From: Plasmodium brasilianum
Lineage: Eukaryota > Apicomplexa > Aconoidasida > Haemosporida > Plasmodiidae
NCBI RefSeq assembly: GCF_023973825.1
Contig: NC_090115.1
Coordinates: 806,001 to 870,000, forward strand
Length of the DNA stretch: 64,000 bases
Direction: 5' to 3'
A model generated the notes under the pieces. The model worked only from the letters and a program-made list of their open reading frames with translations, was not told the DNA's origin and did not search any database. Position 1 is the first letter of the stretch, and every line of letters starts with the position of its first letter. Position numbers and translations under genes: made by a program. This document shows, piece after piece, positions 1 to 12,881 of this stretch.

Positions 1-3000
1 ATTTGTCAGATATATCAAATAATGAAGTTACAACATGGAATAATGTTAGTTGGTGATGTGGGAACAGGTAAGAGCAGTGCATGGAAAACACTTTTAGATT
101 CGTTGGAAGCATTAGATAATATAAAAGGTGTAAGTTATATTATTGATGCAAAATCTTTGGATAAAGAAGAAATTTATGGAAAATTAGATAATATTAATTT
201 AGAATGGACTGATGGTGTTTTTACAGCTACTTTAAGAAAAATTCTTTACAATTCTGCAGAAGTAGGAAATATATGTAAAAGGCATTGGATTATTTTCGAT
301 GGGGATGTTGATCCAGAATGGGCAGAGAACTTAAATAGTGTTTTGGATGATAATAAATTATTAACATTACCAAATGGAGAACGTTTACCTATACCTGAAA
401 ATGTAAAAATAATTTTTGAAGTAGATACACTAAAACATGCAACATTAGCTACTGTTAGTAGATGTGGAATGATATGGTTTTCTAGGGATATGTTATCTCC
501 CATATTACTTTTTAAGCATAGATTATACAAGTTAAAATATGGTAATAATAAGCATTACTCTCATAAAATGGACAGATTTAAGAGTTTCCTTATGACAAAT
601 AATAATGATAATTTAGATTTAGAGGACAGTAGTACACATATAAATGATTCGATAATCCATCCAACCTCTAAAAGTTCGCTTAGTAGCAATGAATATTATA
701 AAAATAGTGAAACTATAATGGATAGTATAAGAAAGAATTCTAGAATATTCTTTGACGATGATAATGAGGATGACTTAAATTCATGTAAGTTAAAATCTAT
801 TGCTTATAGAGCTATTGATCTGCTTAGTGAATACTTTGAAGAAAACGAATTTGTGCATCAATGCCTTCTGTATGCAAAAAATTTTGAACATGTGATGGAT
901 TATGAATATATAAGGGTTATTGAAAGTACTTGTTTACTATTACAAAAAGGAATTAACAATTTAGTTGTTAAATATGGAAAATATAATAATACATTAGCAG
1001 ATAATGATATAGAAAAATATATATCTAAATGGTTGGTAGTGAGTATATTATGGGGGATAGGTGGTTCTTTAAATCTTGAATCAAGAGAAAAATTTTCAAT
1101 GTATGTTCAGTCCATTTGTTCAATTTCGTTACCTGCAGATTTGTTGACGAAAAATGGTATAAATGATATGGATTCTTCAAATGTGCCTAAGACATTGTTA
1201 GATTTTGAACCTAGTATTGAAGACGGAGAATGGTATAATTGGAAAGAACGAGTTGAAATGATAGATGTAGACAGAACAGAGGTATCCGATGCAACTCTTG
1301 TTATTGAAACTATGGATACAATAAGGCATGCAACTATTTTAGAAGGGTGGTTGAATTTAAAGAAACCATTTATTTTATGTGGTCCACCAGGTTCTGGTAA
1401 AACAATGACTTTAACTTCAGTTTTAAAAAAATCATCTGAATATGACATAGCTGCATTAAATTTCTCCTCTGGTTCATTACCTAATTTATTATTACAAACA
1501 TTTGATCATTATTGTGAATATGTTAAGACAAAAAGTGAGCTAGTTTTAAGGCCTCTGCAACCGGGGAAATGGCTTATTATTTTCGCTGATGAAATTAATT
1601 TGCCTACACCTGATAAATATGATACACAAAGAATTATTATGTTCATGAGGCAAATATACGAGTCTCAAGGGTTTTGGAAATATGATGCTAACAACAATCA
1701 TTGGAATTGGGTTAAAATTGAAAGGATAACTTTTGCTGGTGCTTGTAATCCTCCAACAGACGCAGGTCGAAATCCGTTAAGTAATCGATTTTTAAGACAT
1801 ACTGCAGTACTATATGTAGATTTCCCAGGTTATGAATCATTGAAGCAAATATATGGTACATTTAATAGAGCTATTCTTCGAAAATTTCCTGAATCTTATC
1901 ATATGGCTGATAACTTAACCCTTGCTATGGTTGACTTTTATATCAAATTTTCGGAAACGTTTACTGTTGATATGCAGCCTCATTATATATATAGTCCTAG
2001 AGAATTAACAAGGTGGAAATTGGCTTTATATGAAACTTTAGAAAAATGTGATAAGTTAGAGAAAAGAGATTTAATACGATTATGTATTTGTGAAGGATTA
2101 AGGATTTTTCAAGATAGACTTATTTATAAAAAAGAAAAAAAACAAACAGATAGAATTATTGATGATATATTCAAATATTGTTTTCCTGGAATTACCGATA
2201 GCGATTTGGATAGGCCAATTTTATATAGCTCTTATGTGCAAAATAAATATATGGAAATAGATAAAAAGGAATTAAAAGAATTAATACAAGGGAAATTGAA
2301 AATTTTTAATGAAGAAGAAATAAATGTTCAGTTAGTTCTTTTTGATGATGTATTAGATCATATTATAAGAATTGATAGAGTTTTAAGATTACCACTAGGA
2401 CATCTACTCTTGGTTGGTGCATCTGGGGCAGGAAAAACTATATTGTCAAGGTTTGTTTCATGGATTAATGGACTGTCTGTTTTTCAAATTAGGGCTGGAA
2501 AAAATTATTGCACTGAAACGTTTGAAGCTGATTTGAGAAATGTAATGAAACGGGCTGGGATAAAGGAAGAGAAAATAACTTTCATATTTGATGAGTCAAA
2601 TGTCTTAGGTCCTGCATTCCTAGAAAGAATGAATGCATTACTAGCTAGTGGAGAAGTACCTGGTTTATTTGAAGGAGATAATTACACCGCTTTAATAAAC
2701 GAATGTAAAAATGCCTATGGATCAAATGTGGGTCTAGATGAATCAGATATATTTAAAAAGTTTACCAAACAAGTTCAACAAAATTTGCATATAGTTTTTA
2801 CAATGAATCCTGCAAATCCAGACTTTGCAAATAGGCAAGCAACGTCCCCTGCTTTGTTCAACAGATGCGTTATAGATTGGTTTGGTGATTGGCCTTACGG
2901 TGCTCTGTTACAGGTAGCTAGCGAATTTATTTTTAACCTCGATTTGCCTGATAAGAATTTCCATATGGCATATATTGAGGATGTTGCTATAAAGGGAAAG

Positions 3001-6000
3001 ATAAAATATAAGGATAATAAATCCTACTTTTTATCTAAAGCAATAGTTGAAATTCATAATTCTGTAGTACGAGTTAACAATATACTTATGAAAAAAGGAA
3101 ATAAATATAACTATATGACACCAAGAGATTTTCTTGATTTTATCAAACATTTTTTGAAAATAATAGATGAAAAAAAGGAGGAGGTTCACGGTCAGAAGAT
3201 GCACTTAAATTCTGGTTTAAATAAATTAAAAGACACAGAAGTACAAGTTGCTGAGTTAAGAAACTCTTTAGCTATAAAAAAGAAAACCCTTGCTGAAAAA
3301 GATATTGAAGCAGAGGAAAAAATGAAATTAATGATAGAACAACAAGCAGAAACAGAAGATAAGAAAAAGAAAGCAGAAATTTTAGCAAAAAAATTAGATG
3401 AACAATTCATAATAATTGAACAAAGAAAAGAAATAGTGCGCAAGGAATTAAGTGAAGTAGAACCCAAATTTAGAGAAGCTGAAGAAGCTGTAAAAAATAT
3501 TCCTAAGAAAAATTTTGATGAATTAAGAGCTATGGCGAACCCTCCTATTCTGGTAAGAAATGCAGTAGAAGCTGTAGCTATATTAATTATGAACGAAGGA
3601 GATAAAAGTGTTACATGGGAGGATGCTAGAAAAATAATGAAGGGTCAAGATTTTATAAATAAAGTTCTCTATCTGGATAAGAAAACTGTAAAATCTCAAA
3701 CAAGTGCACAAATAAAAAAAAGAATAAGTAATAGTGATTGGGATGTTGAGAGAATAAATAAAGCGTCTAGAGCTGCAGGTCCACTAGCCAAATGGGTTGA
3801 ATCTGTTATTACCTTTTTAAATATATTAGAAACGGTACAGCCATTAGAAAATGAAATTGAAAAATTACAAGAAGAAACGAAAATTGCAGGAGATCAGTAT
3901 AATGAACAGAAGGATATAATATCGGAACTTGAAAAGAAATTAGTACAATATAAAAATGATTATGCTCAATTAATTAGTCAAGTACAAAATATTAAGCAGG
4001 AGATGGAAATAGTGGAAAATAAAATAAAAAGATCTATTAACTTAATCGAAAACTTGAAATCAGAAAAGGAAAGATGGTCAGAAACATTTATTAATTTAGA
4101 AGCAGCATCAGAGACATTTGTTGGTGATTGTTTAATAGCAGCGGCATTTTGTGCTTATATTGGTTTTTTTGAGCATTATGAAAGGCAGAAATTGAAAAAA
4201 ACATGGGGAGAAATTATAAAAATGCATAATATAAAACATAGATATGATTTGTCATTTATTGAATTTTTATCAAAGCCATCTGAAAGGTTACAGTGGATAG
4301 CAAATGAATTACCAAGTGATGATTTGTCCATAGAAAATGCCATTATTATAAATAATTATATAAGGTATCCTATGATTATTGATCCATCAGATCAGGCAAC
4401 CACTTTTTTGCTTAATCAATATGCGGATAAAAAAATAGTAAAAACATCTTTTTCTGATAAGAATTTTATAAAAAATTTAGAGACTGCTTTGAGATTTGGA
4501 TCAACATTACTAGTATATGATGTAGAAAAAATTGATGCTATATTAAATTCAGTTTTAAACCAAGAAACGCATAAACAGGGTGGTCGTTTATTAATTACTA
4601 TAGGAGATTTGGAAATAGATTTTTCTCCAGTATTTAATTTATTTTTAACCTCAAGGGATGCACATTTTCAATTTACGCCTGATTTATGTAGCCGAGTAAC
4701 TTTCGTAAATTTTACCCTAACACCATCTTCCCTTCAAAACCAGTGTTTAAATATGATATTAAAAAATGAGAGACCTGATATAGACAAAAAAAGGTGTGAT
4801 TTACTAAAATTACAAGGTGAATATAAAGTAAAAATAAGAGAATTAGAAGAATCTCTACTATTAGAATTGTCTAATGTGAAAGGGAATATTTTAGATGATG
4901 ATAATGTGATAAGCACTATGGAAAAATTGAAAGTACAAGCTGCTGAAGCATCTAGAGAAGTAAATATAGCAGAAGAAGTTATGGTGGAAATTGAAAATGT
5001 TAGCAATCAATATTTATTTTTAGCTCAAGGATCAGCTAGGATATATTTTATTTTACAGCATTTATGTAGCATCAATTTTTTGTATCAGTATGATTTAAAT
5101 TTTTTTTTTAATTTGATGAAGGATATGTTAAATGACGAAGAGTTTTTATCAAAAGTAAAGAAAACAGATTATGAGGAAAGATTAAAAGTTTTAGAGCACT
5201 TATTATTTCGCTTGACATATAATCGGATTTCCAGGGGATTATTACAAGAGGATAGATATGTATTCGCTCTTCATTTATGTTATGTAAAAAGTATAATAAA
5301 TCCTACTATATATATAGATATAGACCATTTGCATTTTTTATTAAAAGATCATTATTCTAATCAGAAAATGAGACAAGTAACTATGGATAAAAAAATTGAG
5401 AAAAGCTTACTACCAGAATATAATGATGAACAATTAAGCACTTTAAATAAATTAATACCACACAAATCATTTACGAATTTGAAAAAGTCTATAGAAAATA
5501 ATAAAGATAAATGGATAAATCTGCTGCATTCAACAGATCCAGAATGTCTAATATCATCTATAATTAATGATAAAGAGAGTGCTTTAGGTAATGATGATAA
5601 TGATGAGGAGGAGGATGTCAGTGATAAGGGCAATAATAAGCACGAATCAGGAGAGGCATTACACAGAAATATAGATCCACATTTCATGAGTAATTTTCAA
5701 GATTCGAACAATATCTTGTTTGATATAAAAAAAAATTCGGAAAAAGAAAATACCATTTCGACTTGTTTAAAAGAGTCCTTAATAATAAAGGCTATAAGAC
5801 CTGACAAACTAGACAAGTGCTTCAATAAACTTATAAATATTATTTTAGGAAAGGATTTTCTGTGGATACCTGAATTATCTACAAACGATTTTGAAAAATA
5901 TGTAAAGGAAAATGCAAATGGAAATACACCAATTGTGCTAATAAGCTCCCCTGGATTTGATCCTAGTAATAAAGTACATCAATTAAGTGAAAAATGCAAA

Positions 6001-8427
6001 ATGTCTTTGTTTTCAATTGCCATGGGATCTGAAGAAGGATACATTTCGGCGGAAAAAATAATATCTTCAGCTCAAAAAAATGGGGGATGGGTTCTTTTAA
6101 AAAATATACATTTATCTCCTAAATGGCTACATGAATTAGAAAAGAACATACACAAAGCTACAACAAACAACAATTTCCGTTTATTTTTAACAATGGAAAT
6201 GAACCCCAAAATACCTCAAAATTTACTGCGCATATCACTAACTTTTATGTTTGAACCTCCAGTAGGTATTAAATCATCTATATTAAGAACCTTTTCTTTA
6301 TTTTTAGAAAATAGGGATACAGGGGATCCAAAAATAGCAAGAATACGATTATACTTTATTGTTTCCTTTTTGCATGCAATAATTTTAGAAAGAAGAAGGT
6401 ACACACCCATTGGTTGGACTAAGAAATATGAATTTAGTGACTCCGATTTAACATGTGCTTTATCTGTTGTAGATAGTTGGATAGATCGATCAGCAACAAA
6501 AATAGGAAAAAATGTCAGTGAACATATAGATCCGTGTAATATTCCTTGGGATGCTATAAAAAAAATATTAAATGAAGCAATATATGGTGGACGATTAGAT
6601 AACATGGTAGATTCTAAAGTATTAGATACTTTCATTAATCATTTGATGAATCCTAATTCGTTCGAAGCTGATTTCAAATTAAATATTTGTAATAGTTTGT
6701 GTGATAAAGATTTTTTACAATCTCCTGATTTGTTCAGAAAATTAACTGATTATATAAAATGGACAAATAATATGAGTAACACAGATTTACCTTCGTGGCT
6801 AGGGTTTGGTCAGCAGGCGGAAGGGTTGTTAACAACGAGAACTAACTTTAGCATTATAAGTAAATGGAATATTTTATATAGTAAAAGTTGCGCAGATATT
6901 TATGAACCTTTACCCCATACTTCCTTAACGAAATTGTTTGATGAAGACGCAAATGTAAGCGTGGGATTGTATATAAAATCAAGAAAAAAAAAAAAAAAAA
7001 AAAAGAACAGGAAGAAGTAGACATAGAATTAAAAGACGAAACAAATAAGGGGGGGGCAGGAATCAAATTAGGGGAGAATATTCTTTCCTCGGATGAAAAT
7101 GACGGAACCGAAAATGAAAATTCAGAATCATCCATTACAAGTAAATCCATGAACATCTACTCACAGAATGAAAACGTTTTACTTATTGAACAAATATTAC
7201 AAAGTTTACCAGAGGATATACCAGATTTACAAAAAAATGAAGAGAATATGAGCAATGCTGTTTTCAGATGTTTCGAGAGAGAAAATAATCTATTTAATAA
7301 TCTACTAAAAATAATAAGAGGTAATTTAAATCAATTAAAAAACGTTTTACAAGAAAAATTAAAGTATACAAATAAGTTAAGAACATTAGCAAAAGATATA
7401 AATTCTTTTAATGTCCCATCTAGTTGGTTACTTCACGGAAATACAACAAATCAGAATCTAACTAATTGGTTACGGGAGCTGATTAACAGACTATATCAAA
7501 TTATAGTTATAACTACAGAACTTAATGAGGCTAAGTATACTAATACATCGGATAAACAAAATGCTCAACAAGAAAGAAATATGATGAAAAGTCGTAAAAG
7601 TATCGACTTAAATTTGCAGTCATTTCACAATAAAAATAAGGATACTATATCATCTCATTTTAAATTAGATAAAAAATTATCCATTAATTTTATTTGGTTA
7701 GGTGGGCTGTTTTATCCAAGGGCATTTATTACAGCAACTCGGCAGTTGTCTGCTTATAAATTAAAAAATTCTTTAGATGACTTGGAATTATCTGTACTTA
7801 TTGGAAATAACGCAACACAAAAATATGATGATACGATTCATTTTACTATAACTTGTTTATCTACTGAGGGGGCACAATGGAGTGACACAGATAAAGTAAG
7901 AAATAGCTAGTTCGTCAAAACTAAAACGAAAAAAAAGTTTCATTAAAATGGACACATATACTTATAAATGAGAAAAAACATATATATATACAAATATACA
8001 TACATATATATATATACTCAACTATAGTTTTGTGCGATAGGCAAAAAATAAATATTTTATATTTTTTTTGGAAAGCAATTACCTGTGCATAGGAATATGT
8101 ACAATCTTGTAAGTTGCTTCCACTATTTTCAATTCTTTTTCTATTCTTTTTGGCCCTATTTTTATTTACCTTTTTTTACAGTGTCTGTTGTTGAGCGACG
8201 AGTTGGCCGTAGATTTACCCCCTGTAACGCTGACTTGGGGCAAAAAAGAAGATTCAAAAAAAAAGATAAACGAAAGTTCGAATTACAATTTTATGGATTT
8301 ACCAATTTATTTGGACAAATCCAGAAACTCATTTATTGGATTTTGGAAATTTCCTGTCTCAAAGGAAGTTTCTGAGCAAAATTGGTATCAACGAGGAGTT
8401 GCTATATTTTTATCAAAAACGTACTAA
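1..8427 (+). CDS. Cytoplasmic dynein heavy chain, C-terminal half (5' end outside window)
   Basis: This is the motor subunit of the microtubule minus-end-directed dynein complex. The frame is open from base 1, so the N-terminal tail and AAA1 lie upstream. Visible in order: the AAA2 P-loop GDVGTGKS (nt 52-75) and a Walker-B-like stretch near nt 286; the AAA3 P-loop GPPGSGKT (1381-1404); the AAA4 P-loop GASGAGKT (2416-2439), followed by SRFVSWINGLSVFQI as in cytoplasmic dynein 1; stalk coiled coils (about 3170-3500 and 3830-4080) flanking the microtubule-binding region (NPPILVRNAVEAV); then AAA5, AAA6 and the C-terminal domain. The last exon is 8182-8427, joined in phase 0 across a GT-AG intron at 7896-8181. 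It ends in YQRGVAIFLSKTY, like animal DHC1 C termini. Acidic low-complexity inserts occur near 590-800 and 5580-5700. The frame breaks in an A21 run (6984-7004), probably an indel artefact. About 2,700 residues are present of an expected 4,600 or more. Confidence 0.93.
6984..7004 (+). other. A21 homopolymer with apparent frameshift in dynein gene
   Basis: The reading frame from base 1 runs through this A-run and stops at the TAG at 7018-7020. The dynein sequence resumes in another frame from about 7005 and stays open to the exon end at 7895. A run one base shorter, or two longer, would keep the frame. The run sits in a lysine-rich low-complexity insert, not in a conserved domain. A G8 run follows at 7049-7056. 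The most likely cause is a homopolymer-length error. Natural length variation or slippage cannot be excluded. Confidence 0.9.
7896..8181 (+). other. Last intron of dynein heavy chain gene
   Basis: The 286-nt intron has donor GTAAGA after codon AAA and acceptor TTTTTTTACAG before codon TGT. Both ends are phase 0. Splicing joins the conserved EGAQWSDTDK stretch to a segment ending in VTLTW and DLPIYL, which matches the dynein C-terminal domain order. Confidence 0.88.
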
Positions 8428-8937
8428 AATGTACATGTAATTAGAGCACTTTATAATTAATTTTTTGGTCTATTCACAACTATTCTGTTTTTTTGTGAAT
8501 GCAATTCTTCATCCTTTTTTCACCCTTTTTTTGTTTTTTTATAATATTGCATTTTATTGTTTTTTACTGACCATTCCTAATAAAAAACTACTTAATTTTC
8601 GTCTTCCAATTTTTTTGGAAGCACAAGGGACACCTAGAATTTGAGATATTATCCAATGTATTTACTTTTAAGTATACGCTTACACATTGTTATTCCTTCC
8701 AAATTTTACATAATATTTGCGTTAAGCAATAACGAATATTTGTTTCGCCTTATCCTTTTTGGTTTATTTTTCAAAAAATTTCAATAGTGTTTATTCAAGT
8801 ATGTATCCCATATACGTTTGCATTTTTTTATAGAATGATTTGTGATAATATAAAGTATCAACTGAGAAGTAATTTGTACCAACTCACATTATATGTACCA
8901 GGATTTTGTTATATTATTCCTTAACACCTTCTTGTAT
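8428..8937. other. Convergent intergenic region, nothing recognised
   Basis: This is about 510 bp of T-rich sequence between the 3' ends of the dynein gene and the minus-strand small membrane protein gene. It presumably holds both 3' untranslated regions. No open frame, RNA gene or repeat stands out. Confidence 0.6.
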
Positions 8938-9527
8938 CTATTTTTGCTTTTTCATCTTATTCTGTTCCATTTCATTTATTTCTTTTAGCATTAGTTTTCT
9001 CTTTTCATCAGCTGTTAAATTATGATCTAGTACTAAGGAATCATAATCAGATTTCGAATAGTAAGGCCTATTCCAATTTTTTATTTCTTCATACGTGAAC
9101 AATTCTGCTTCTTTTTTTTTGAAAAACAAATTATTGTTCTTCGGGTGATTGTACTCACTAATTAAAATCCACACAAGTCCAACGGTTAACCCTTAAAAAA
9201 AAAAAAAAAAAATAGAATATATGTAAAAGGAAATAGCAATAGGAATATAGGAAAGTGTGTATGCTGAAGTGCATATGTATTCTGAATGAAAAACTAATGT
9301 GAACAATCTTCTACATCAGCAAAATATTAAAAAAAAAAAATAATAATAAAAGAATAAAATTATCTAAATATGCAAAATTAATAGAATGATGATATAGTAA
9401 ATTTTTCTCATTCTTCAACTGTACCGGAAAACCATACACTAATTCTGAATGCGGGACTCCCTTTAAGTAATGCAGTTCTTTTAAAGTTATTTATTTCTTT
9501 TGCTATTCTGTTCTTTATGTTATTCAT
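8938..9527 (-). CDS. Small single-pass membrane protein, two exons, unknown function
   Basis: The family is not recognised. Exon 1 (9425-9527) starts with ATG at 9527 and reads MNNIKNRIAKEINNFKR. Exon 2 (8938-9191) ends with TAG. The 233-nt intron (9192-9424) has a GT donor and a pyrimidine-rich AG acceptor, and the codon split across it (G|GG) keeps the frame. The 118-residue product has a basic N terminus, one hydrophobic segment spanning the splice junction (SGLTVGLVWILISEY, about residues 34-48), and a charged C-terminal tail rich in Lys and Glu. The size and layout resemble small mitochondrial inner-membrane assembly factors or accessory subunits, but no diagnostic motif supports that. 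It is divergently transcribed from the TruD gene across about 580 bp. Confidence 0.75.
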
Positions 9528-10109
9528 TAGAAAATTTTGAAGTCAATAAAGTTTTACAAAAAACGGAATAAACATAAATTAAAGAAGTAAAATTTACGAG
9601 AACAATGCTTACGTAATTGAAGAGAAAAATTTAAATGTTAATAACCCACTTTAAAAAATTAATTAAATAAGAAAAATTGATTAAGAAGTGCTCGTTAAAA
9701 AATGTGAAATTTGGCGTTTGGTAGAGGGCATTTTTTTTTTCGATGTTCGTAATTTGAGGATATGCGTAAATATGTATACGTATATATGTATATATATAAG
9801 AATATGTGAAAAGAAAAAAAAAAGAAGATATAATTTGCAACGTTTTTTCTTATTCATATATGAAGTTTTTAATTTATTTGCGAATTAGTATCTCGTATGT
9901 TATTTACCTCAATTTTGTAGCTTCTTAAATTCGTGTTAAAAGGATCGTTAAAAGTTTGCATGTACGCGTAAGTATATATATTTATGTATATTTATATTTG
10001 TGTACGTATACGTATACATACATTAATATTGTTCTTTAAATTTTCCCATGATTTAATAACTACCATGAAGATGTAATTGCGACATCCTAATGAACACCCT
10101 TATAATATA
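9528..10109. promoter_or_regulatory. Divergent intergenic region (small membrane protein / TruD)
   Basis: About 580 bp separates two genes that point away from each other, so it probably contains both promoters and 5' leaders. It has poly(A)/poly(T) tracts and TATA-type repeats (for example around 9770-9800 and 9970-10020), as is usual for Plasmodium promoters. No specific factor site is assigned. Short open frames at 9631-9888 on both strands are AT-repeat artefacts. Confidence 0.5.
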
Positions 10110-12881
10110 ATGTTTTTTAGGAAAAGCGCTAAGTTACTCTTAGTAAATAGTAGAGCCACTGCCTTATCATTAGCAAAGAACTATAATTTTATAAGTAATT
10201 TGCGTTATTATTTATGTGACTATTTATTAGAAGAGCATGTGGGAATCAACCATTTTATGAGTGATTTATTAGTGGTAAATAATGAAGAAAAAAAATTAGA
10301 TTTAAAAAAAAGAGAAGATCTTGAATGTGTCTTTAAATACAAATGCGAAGATTTCCATGTGTACGAAATTGAAAAGAACAAAAATGTTTTAAATTTAAAA
10401 TATGTTAAAAGAAAAATATTAGATGGTGATGTAATAAAGAACAAGGACGCAAATAGAATAAGAAAGCTCAGAAGTGAAGATGAGTTACAGGATCCATGTG
10501 AGGAAGGGCGAAGAGATAACGGGGAAGGAAATAGCAAGCGAAGCGTAGTAATTACTAACACGAATTGTATGAACAGCTTATCAGAAAAGGAAGAGATAGA
10601 GTGCTATTATATAGCAAAACTTTATTGTGAGAATAAGATATACGATGAAAAAAAGGAATGGATAAGTTTTATTCTGTACAAGGTTAATAAAGATACACAA
10701 GAGGCAATCAGAGAAATTAGCAAATATTCTGACATAGCAATTAAAGATTTTCATTATTCAGGGTTTAAAGATAAGAGAAGTGTTTCTACGCAAGTAATTA
10801 CAACAAGTAGAAGTAATATGAAAAAAATTATTTGTATCAGAAATGAATATTTGAAAAAAAAAAACAAAAAGATATTAATTTGTAATATTGAGAAGGTTGA
10901 TAAAAAAATAGAATTAGGGGAACATTGTGGGAACCATTTTATAGTAGTTCTAAGGAATGTTCAAACGAATAAAGATTATTTAAGGAGTAGGTTAAGTGTT
11001 ATTAAAAAATATGGCTTCATTAATTATTTTGGCATGCAACGATTTGGAGGCTATAAAAATACATTCAATAAGGGTAAAGCACTCATATGTAGAAATTATA
11101 AAGAGTACATAAATTTTGTTTTAGATCCACATATCTTTGAAAATAAAATTTTTTATGGAAATATTATTAAAGATAATGTAACCCTTTGTTTGAAAAATGC
11201 TTGTAATATATACCAAAGAAAAAAAAATGCTACTTTTGCCTTTCAATATTTTGTTCAAAGAATGAACAAAATACTCAGAAAAAACAATGTTATACCAAGT
11301 AGTAAGCTAAATAATCATTTGTGCATAAACAAATATTTGTGTTCGTACATGACTAATTCAGAGTATGAAGCCTTTATCCTTCTTCGTAATTTGTACATGT
11401 GTGAAAAAAATAATAAAAGAGGTGCATTCTCAAACATTGAACGTGATGATACAGCTGAGCAGCATCATTTAGTGAATAGTTTTAATATAAACTTAAATTT
11501 AAATTTTATTAGTGCTGGTGGTAGAGAAGAGAAAAATAGGCACTTAATAACGGGGCAGATAAATTGCAGACATATCAAACAAAAAGAATATAATTTTTAT
11601 AAAAATGAAAAGACATGTGTTAAGGGAATAAGTATGGAAACAAGAAGATTTCACATGCATTCATACAGCGCAAAAATATTTAATATGTTAACATCTTACA
11701 GATTGGAAAATTTTGGTGTGAAGTTAACATGTGGTGACTATGTTTTTACAAAAAAAATCCAACCCGAAATAGCTGAAACAAAAAATCAACATAACTATAT
11801 AACTATGTTGTATGATCATAATAATCACTTAGATGACCTAAATATTTATAACGTCGTTTTACCTATTTTAGGCACATTGCCTAATAGACTATCCTATTTA
11901 AATATTTTTAAACAGTTTTACAGAAAATATTTAGGACAAAAAGTTAGAATTGTTTTTTTGGAAATATTATTATACTTAATTTACACCTTACACGAAGATA
12001 ATTTATTTAGTGCCCACTGTAATGTATTAATTGACAATTATGTTAATAATTTGATAGCAAAAAACAGAAAAAATATTAATCAATCTATTATGTTAGCTAG
12101 CCAAAATATATTAACCAGAGTTGTACCTATTAAACAGACTTTATATATAATAAAAAAATTCGATACGTATATAAATTCTTTTGAGTATGAATATGGAATG
12201 ACTTGTGTTTTTAGAAATGTAGTTGTATTACCAAAAAATTTATATTACTGTTTTTGTGATTACAACGAACCCAAGGTAAAATTTGTATCCGATTTATACG
12301 CAGATAACTTCATAAATAATAAAATTTTGAATATGCAAGAGGAAAACAAAGATAATTTTAACATAAACGGTACTTGTAACACTGATAAGCAAGGTACACA
12401 TGATGGTGTTATAGATAATACTCATCGCGAAAGTTTTGCATATAATATTGTTGAAAAAAGTGAAAAATTAAACAGTAATAATAATCACTTAATGGAATAT
12501 TCAAATTGTAATGATGAAAATGTACATACTCAAATGGACGGTAAAGTAAAAAGTATTCATTGTACTTCTTTAAAAAGAAAAGATGAACATATAGATCCTG
12601 TAAACTTTCCAAAAGATATACTTGCACCGTGCAGAAATAAGGGGTGGTGGAAAAAAAAAGAGAGGACATATACGTACAATTTTAGCGCTCTAATATTAAG
12701 TTTTAATTTAAACTCTTCTACATATGCTACTATGCTAGTAAGAGAATTATATGGAAAACGTAATGAACTCTTAGTTCATAATTTAATTAAAAATTGTCAG
12801 AACTACGATAAAAAAATTGAAAGCTTAAGGCAGGGGAAAGAAGGTAGAGGTAATTCCAGGGCATCGAAAATGAAGAATTAA
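10110..12881 (+). CDS. tRNA pseudouridine synthase, TruD/Pus7 family
   Basis: The enzyme isomerises uridine to pseudouridine in RNA; TruD/Pus7 enzymes act mainly at tRNA U13 and also on other RNAs. The 923-residue product has the family signatures: CEDFHVYEI near the N terminus (the EDFxVxE motif), SGFKDKRSVSTQ with the expected catalytic aspartate (D221, in KDKR), and NYFGMQRFGG at about residue 305. The TruD insertion and C-terminal parts are interrupted by hydrophilic Asn/Lys-rich stretches (about residues 450-500 and 740-850), as is common in this genus. That explains why it is longer than bacterial TruD (about 350 aa) and comparable to Pus7. The start is the first ATG after an in-frame TAA at 10074-10076. 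The single exon overlaps no neighbour. Confidence 0.92.
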   Translation: MFFRKSAKLLLVNSRATALSLAKNYNFISNLRYYLCDYLLEEHVGINHFMSDLLVVNNEEKKLDLKKREDLECVFKYKCEDFHVYEIEKNKNVLNLKYVKRKILDGDVIKNKDANRIRKLRSEDELQDPCEEGRRDNGEGNSKRSVVITNTNCMNSLSEKEEIECYYIAKLYCENKIYDEKKEWISFILYKVNKDTQEAIREISKYSDIAIKDFHYSGFKDKRSVSTQVITTSRSNMKKIICIRNEYLKKKNKKILICNIEKVDKKIELGEHCGNHFIVVLRNVQTNKDYLRSRLSVIKKYGFINYFGMQRFGGYKNTFNKGKALICRNYKEYINFVLDPHIFENKIFYGNIIKDNVTLCLKNACNIYQRKKNATFAFQYFVQRMNKILRKNNVIPSSKLNNHLCINKYLCSYMTNSEYEAFILLRNLYMCEKNNKRGAFSNIERDDTAEQHHLVNSFNINLNLNFISAGGREEKNRHLITGQINCRHIKQKEYNFYKNEKTCVKGISMETRRFHMHSYSAKIFNMLTSYRLENFGVKLTCGDYVFTKKIQPEIAETKNQHNYITMLYDHNNHLDDLNIYNVVLPILGTLPNRLSYLNIFKQFYRKYLGQKVRIVFLEILLYLIYTLHEDNLFSAHCNVLIDNYVNNLIAKNRKNINQSIMLASQNILTRVVPIKQTLYIIKKFDTYINSFEYEYGMTCVFRNVVVLPKNLYYCFCDYNEPKVKFVSDLYADNFINNKILNMQEENKDNFNINGTCNTDKQGTHDGVIDNTHRESFAYNIVEKSEKLNSNNNHLMEYSNCNDENVHTQMDGKVKSIHCTSLKRKDEHIDPVNFPKDILAPCRNKGWWKKKERTYTYNFSALILSFNLNSSTYATMLVRELYGKRNELLVHNLIKNCQNYDKKIESLRQGKEGRGNSRASKMKN

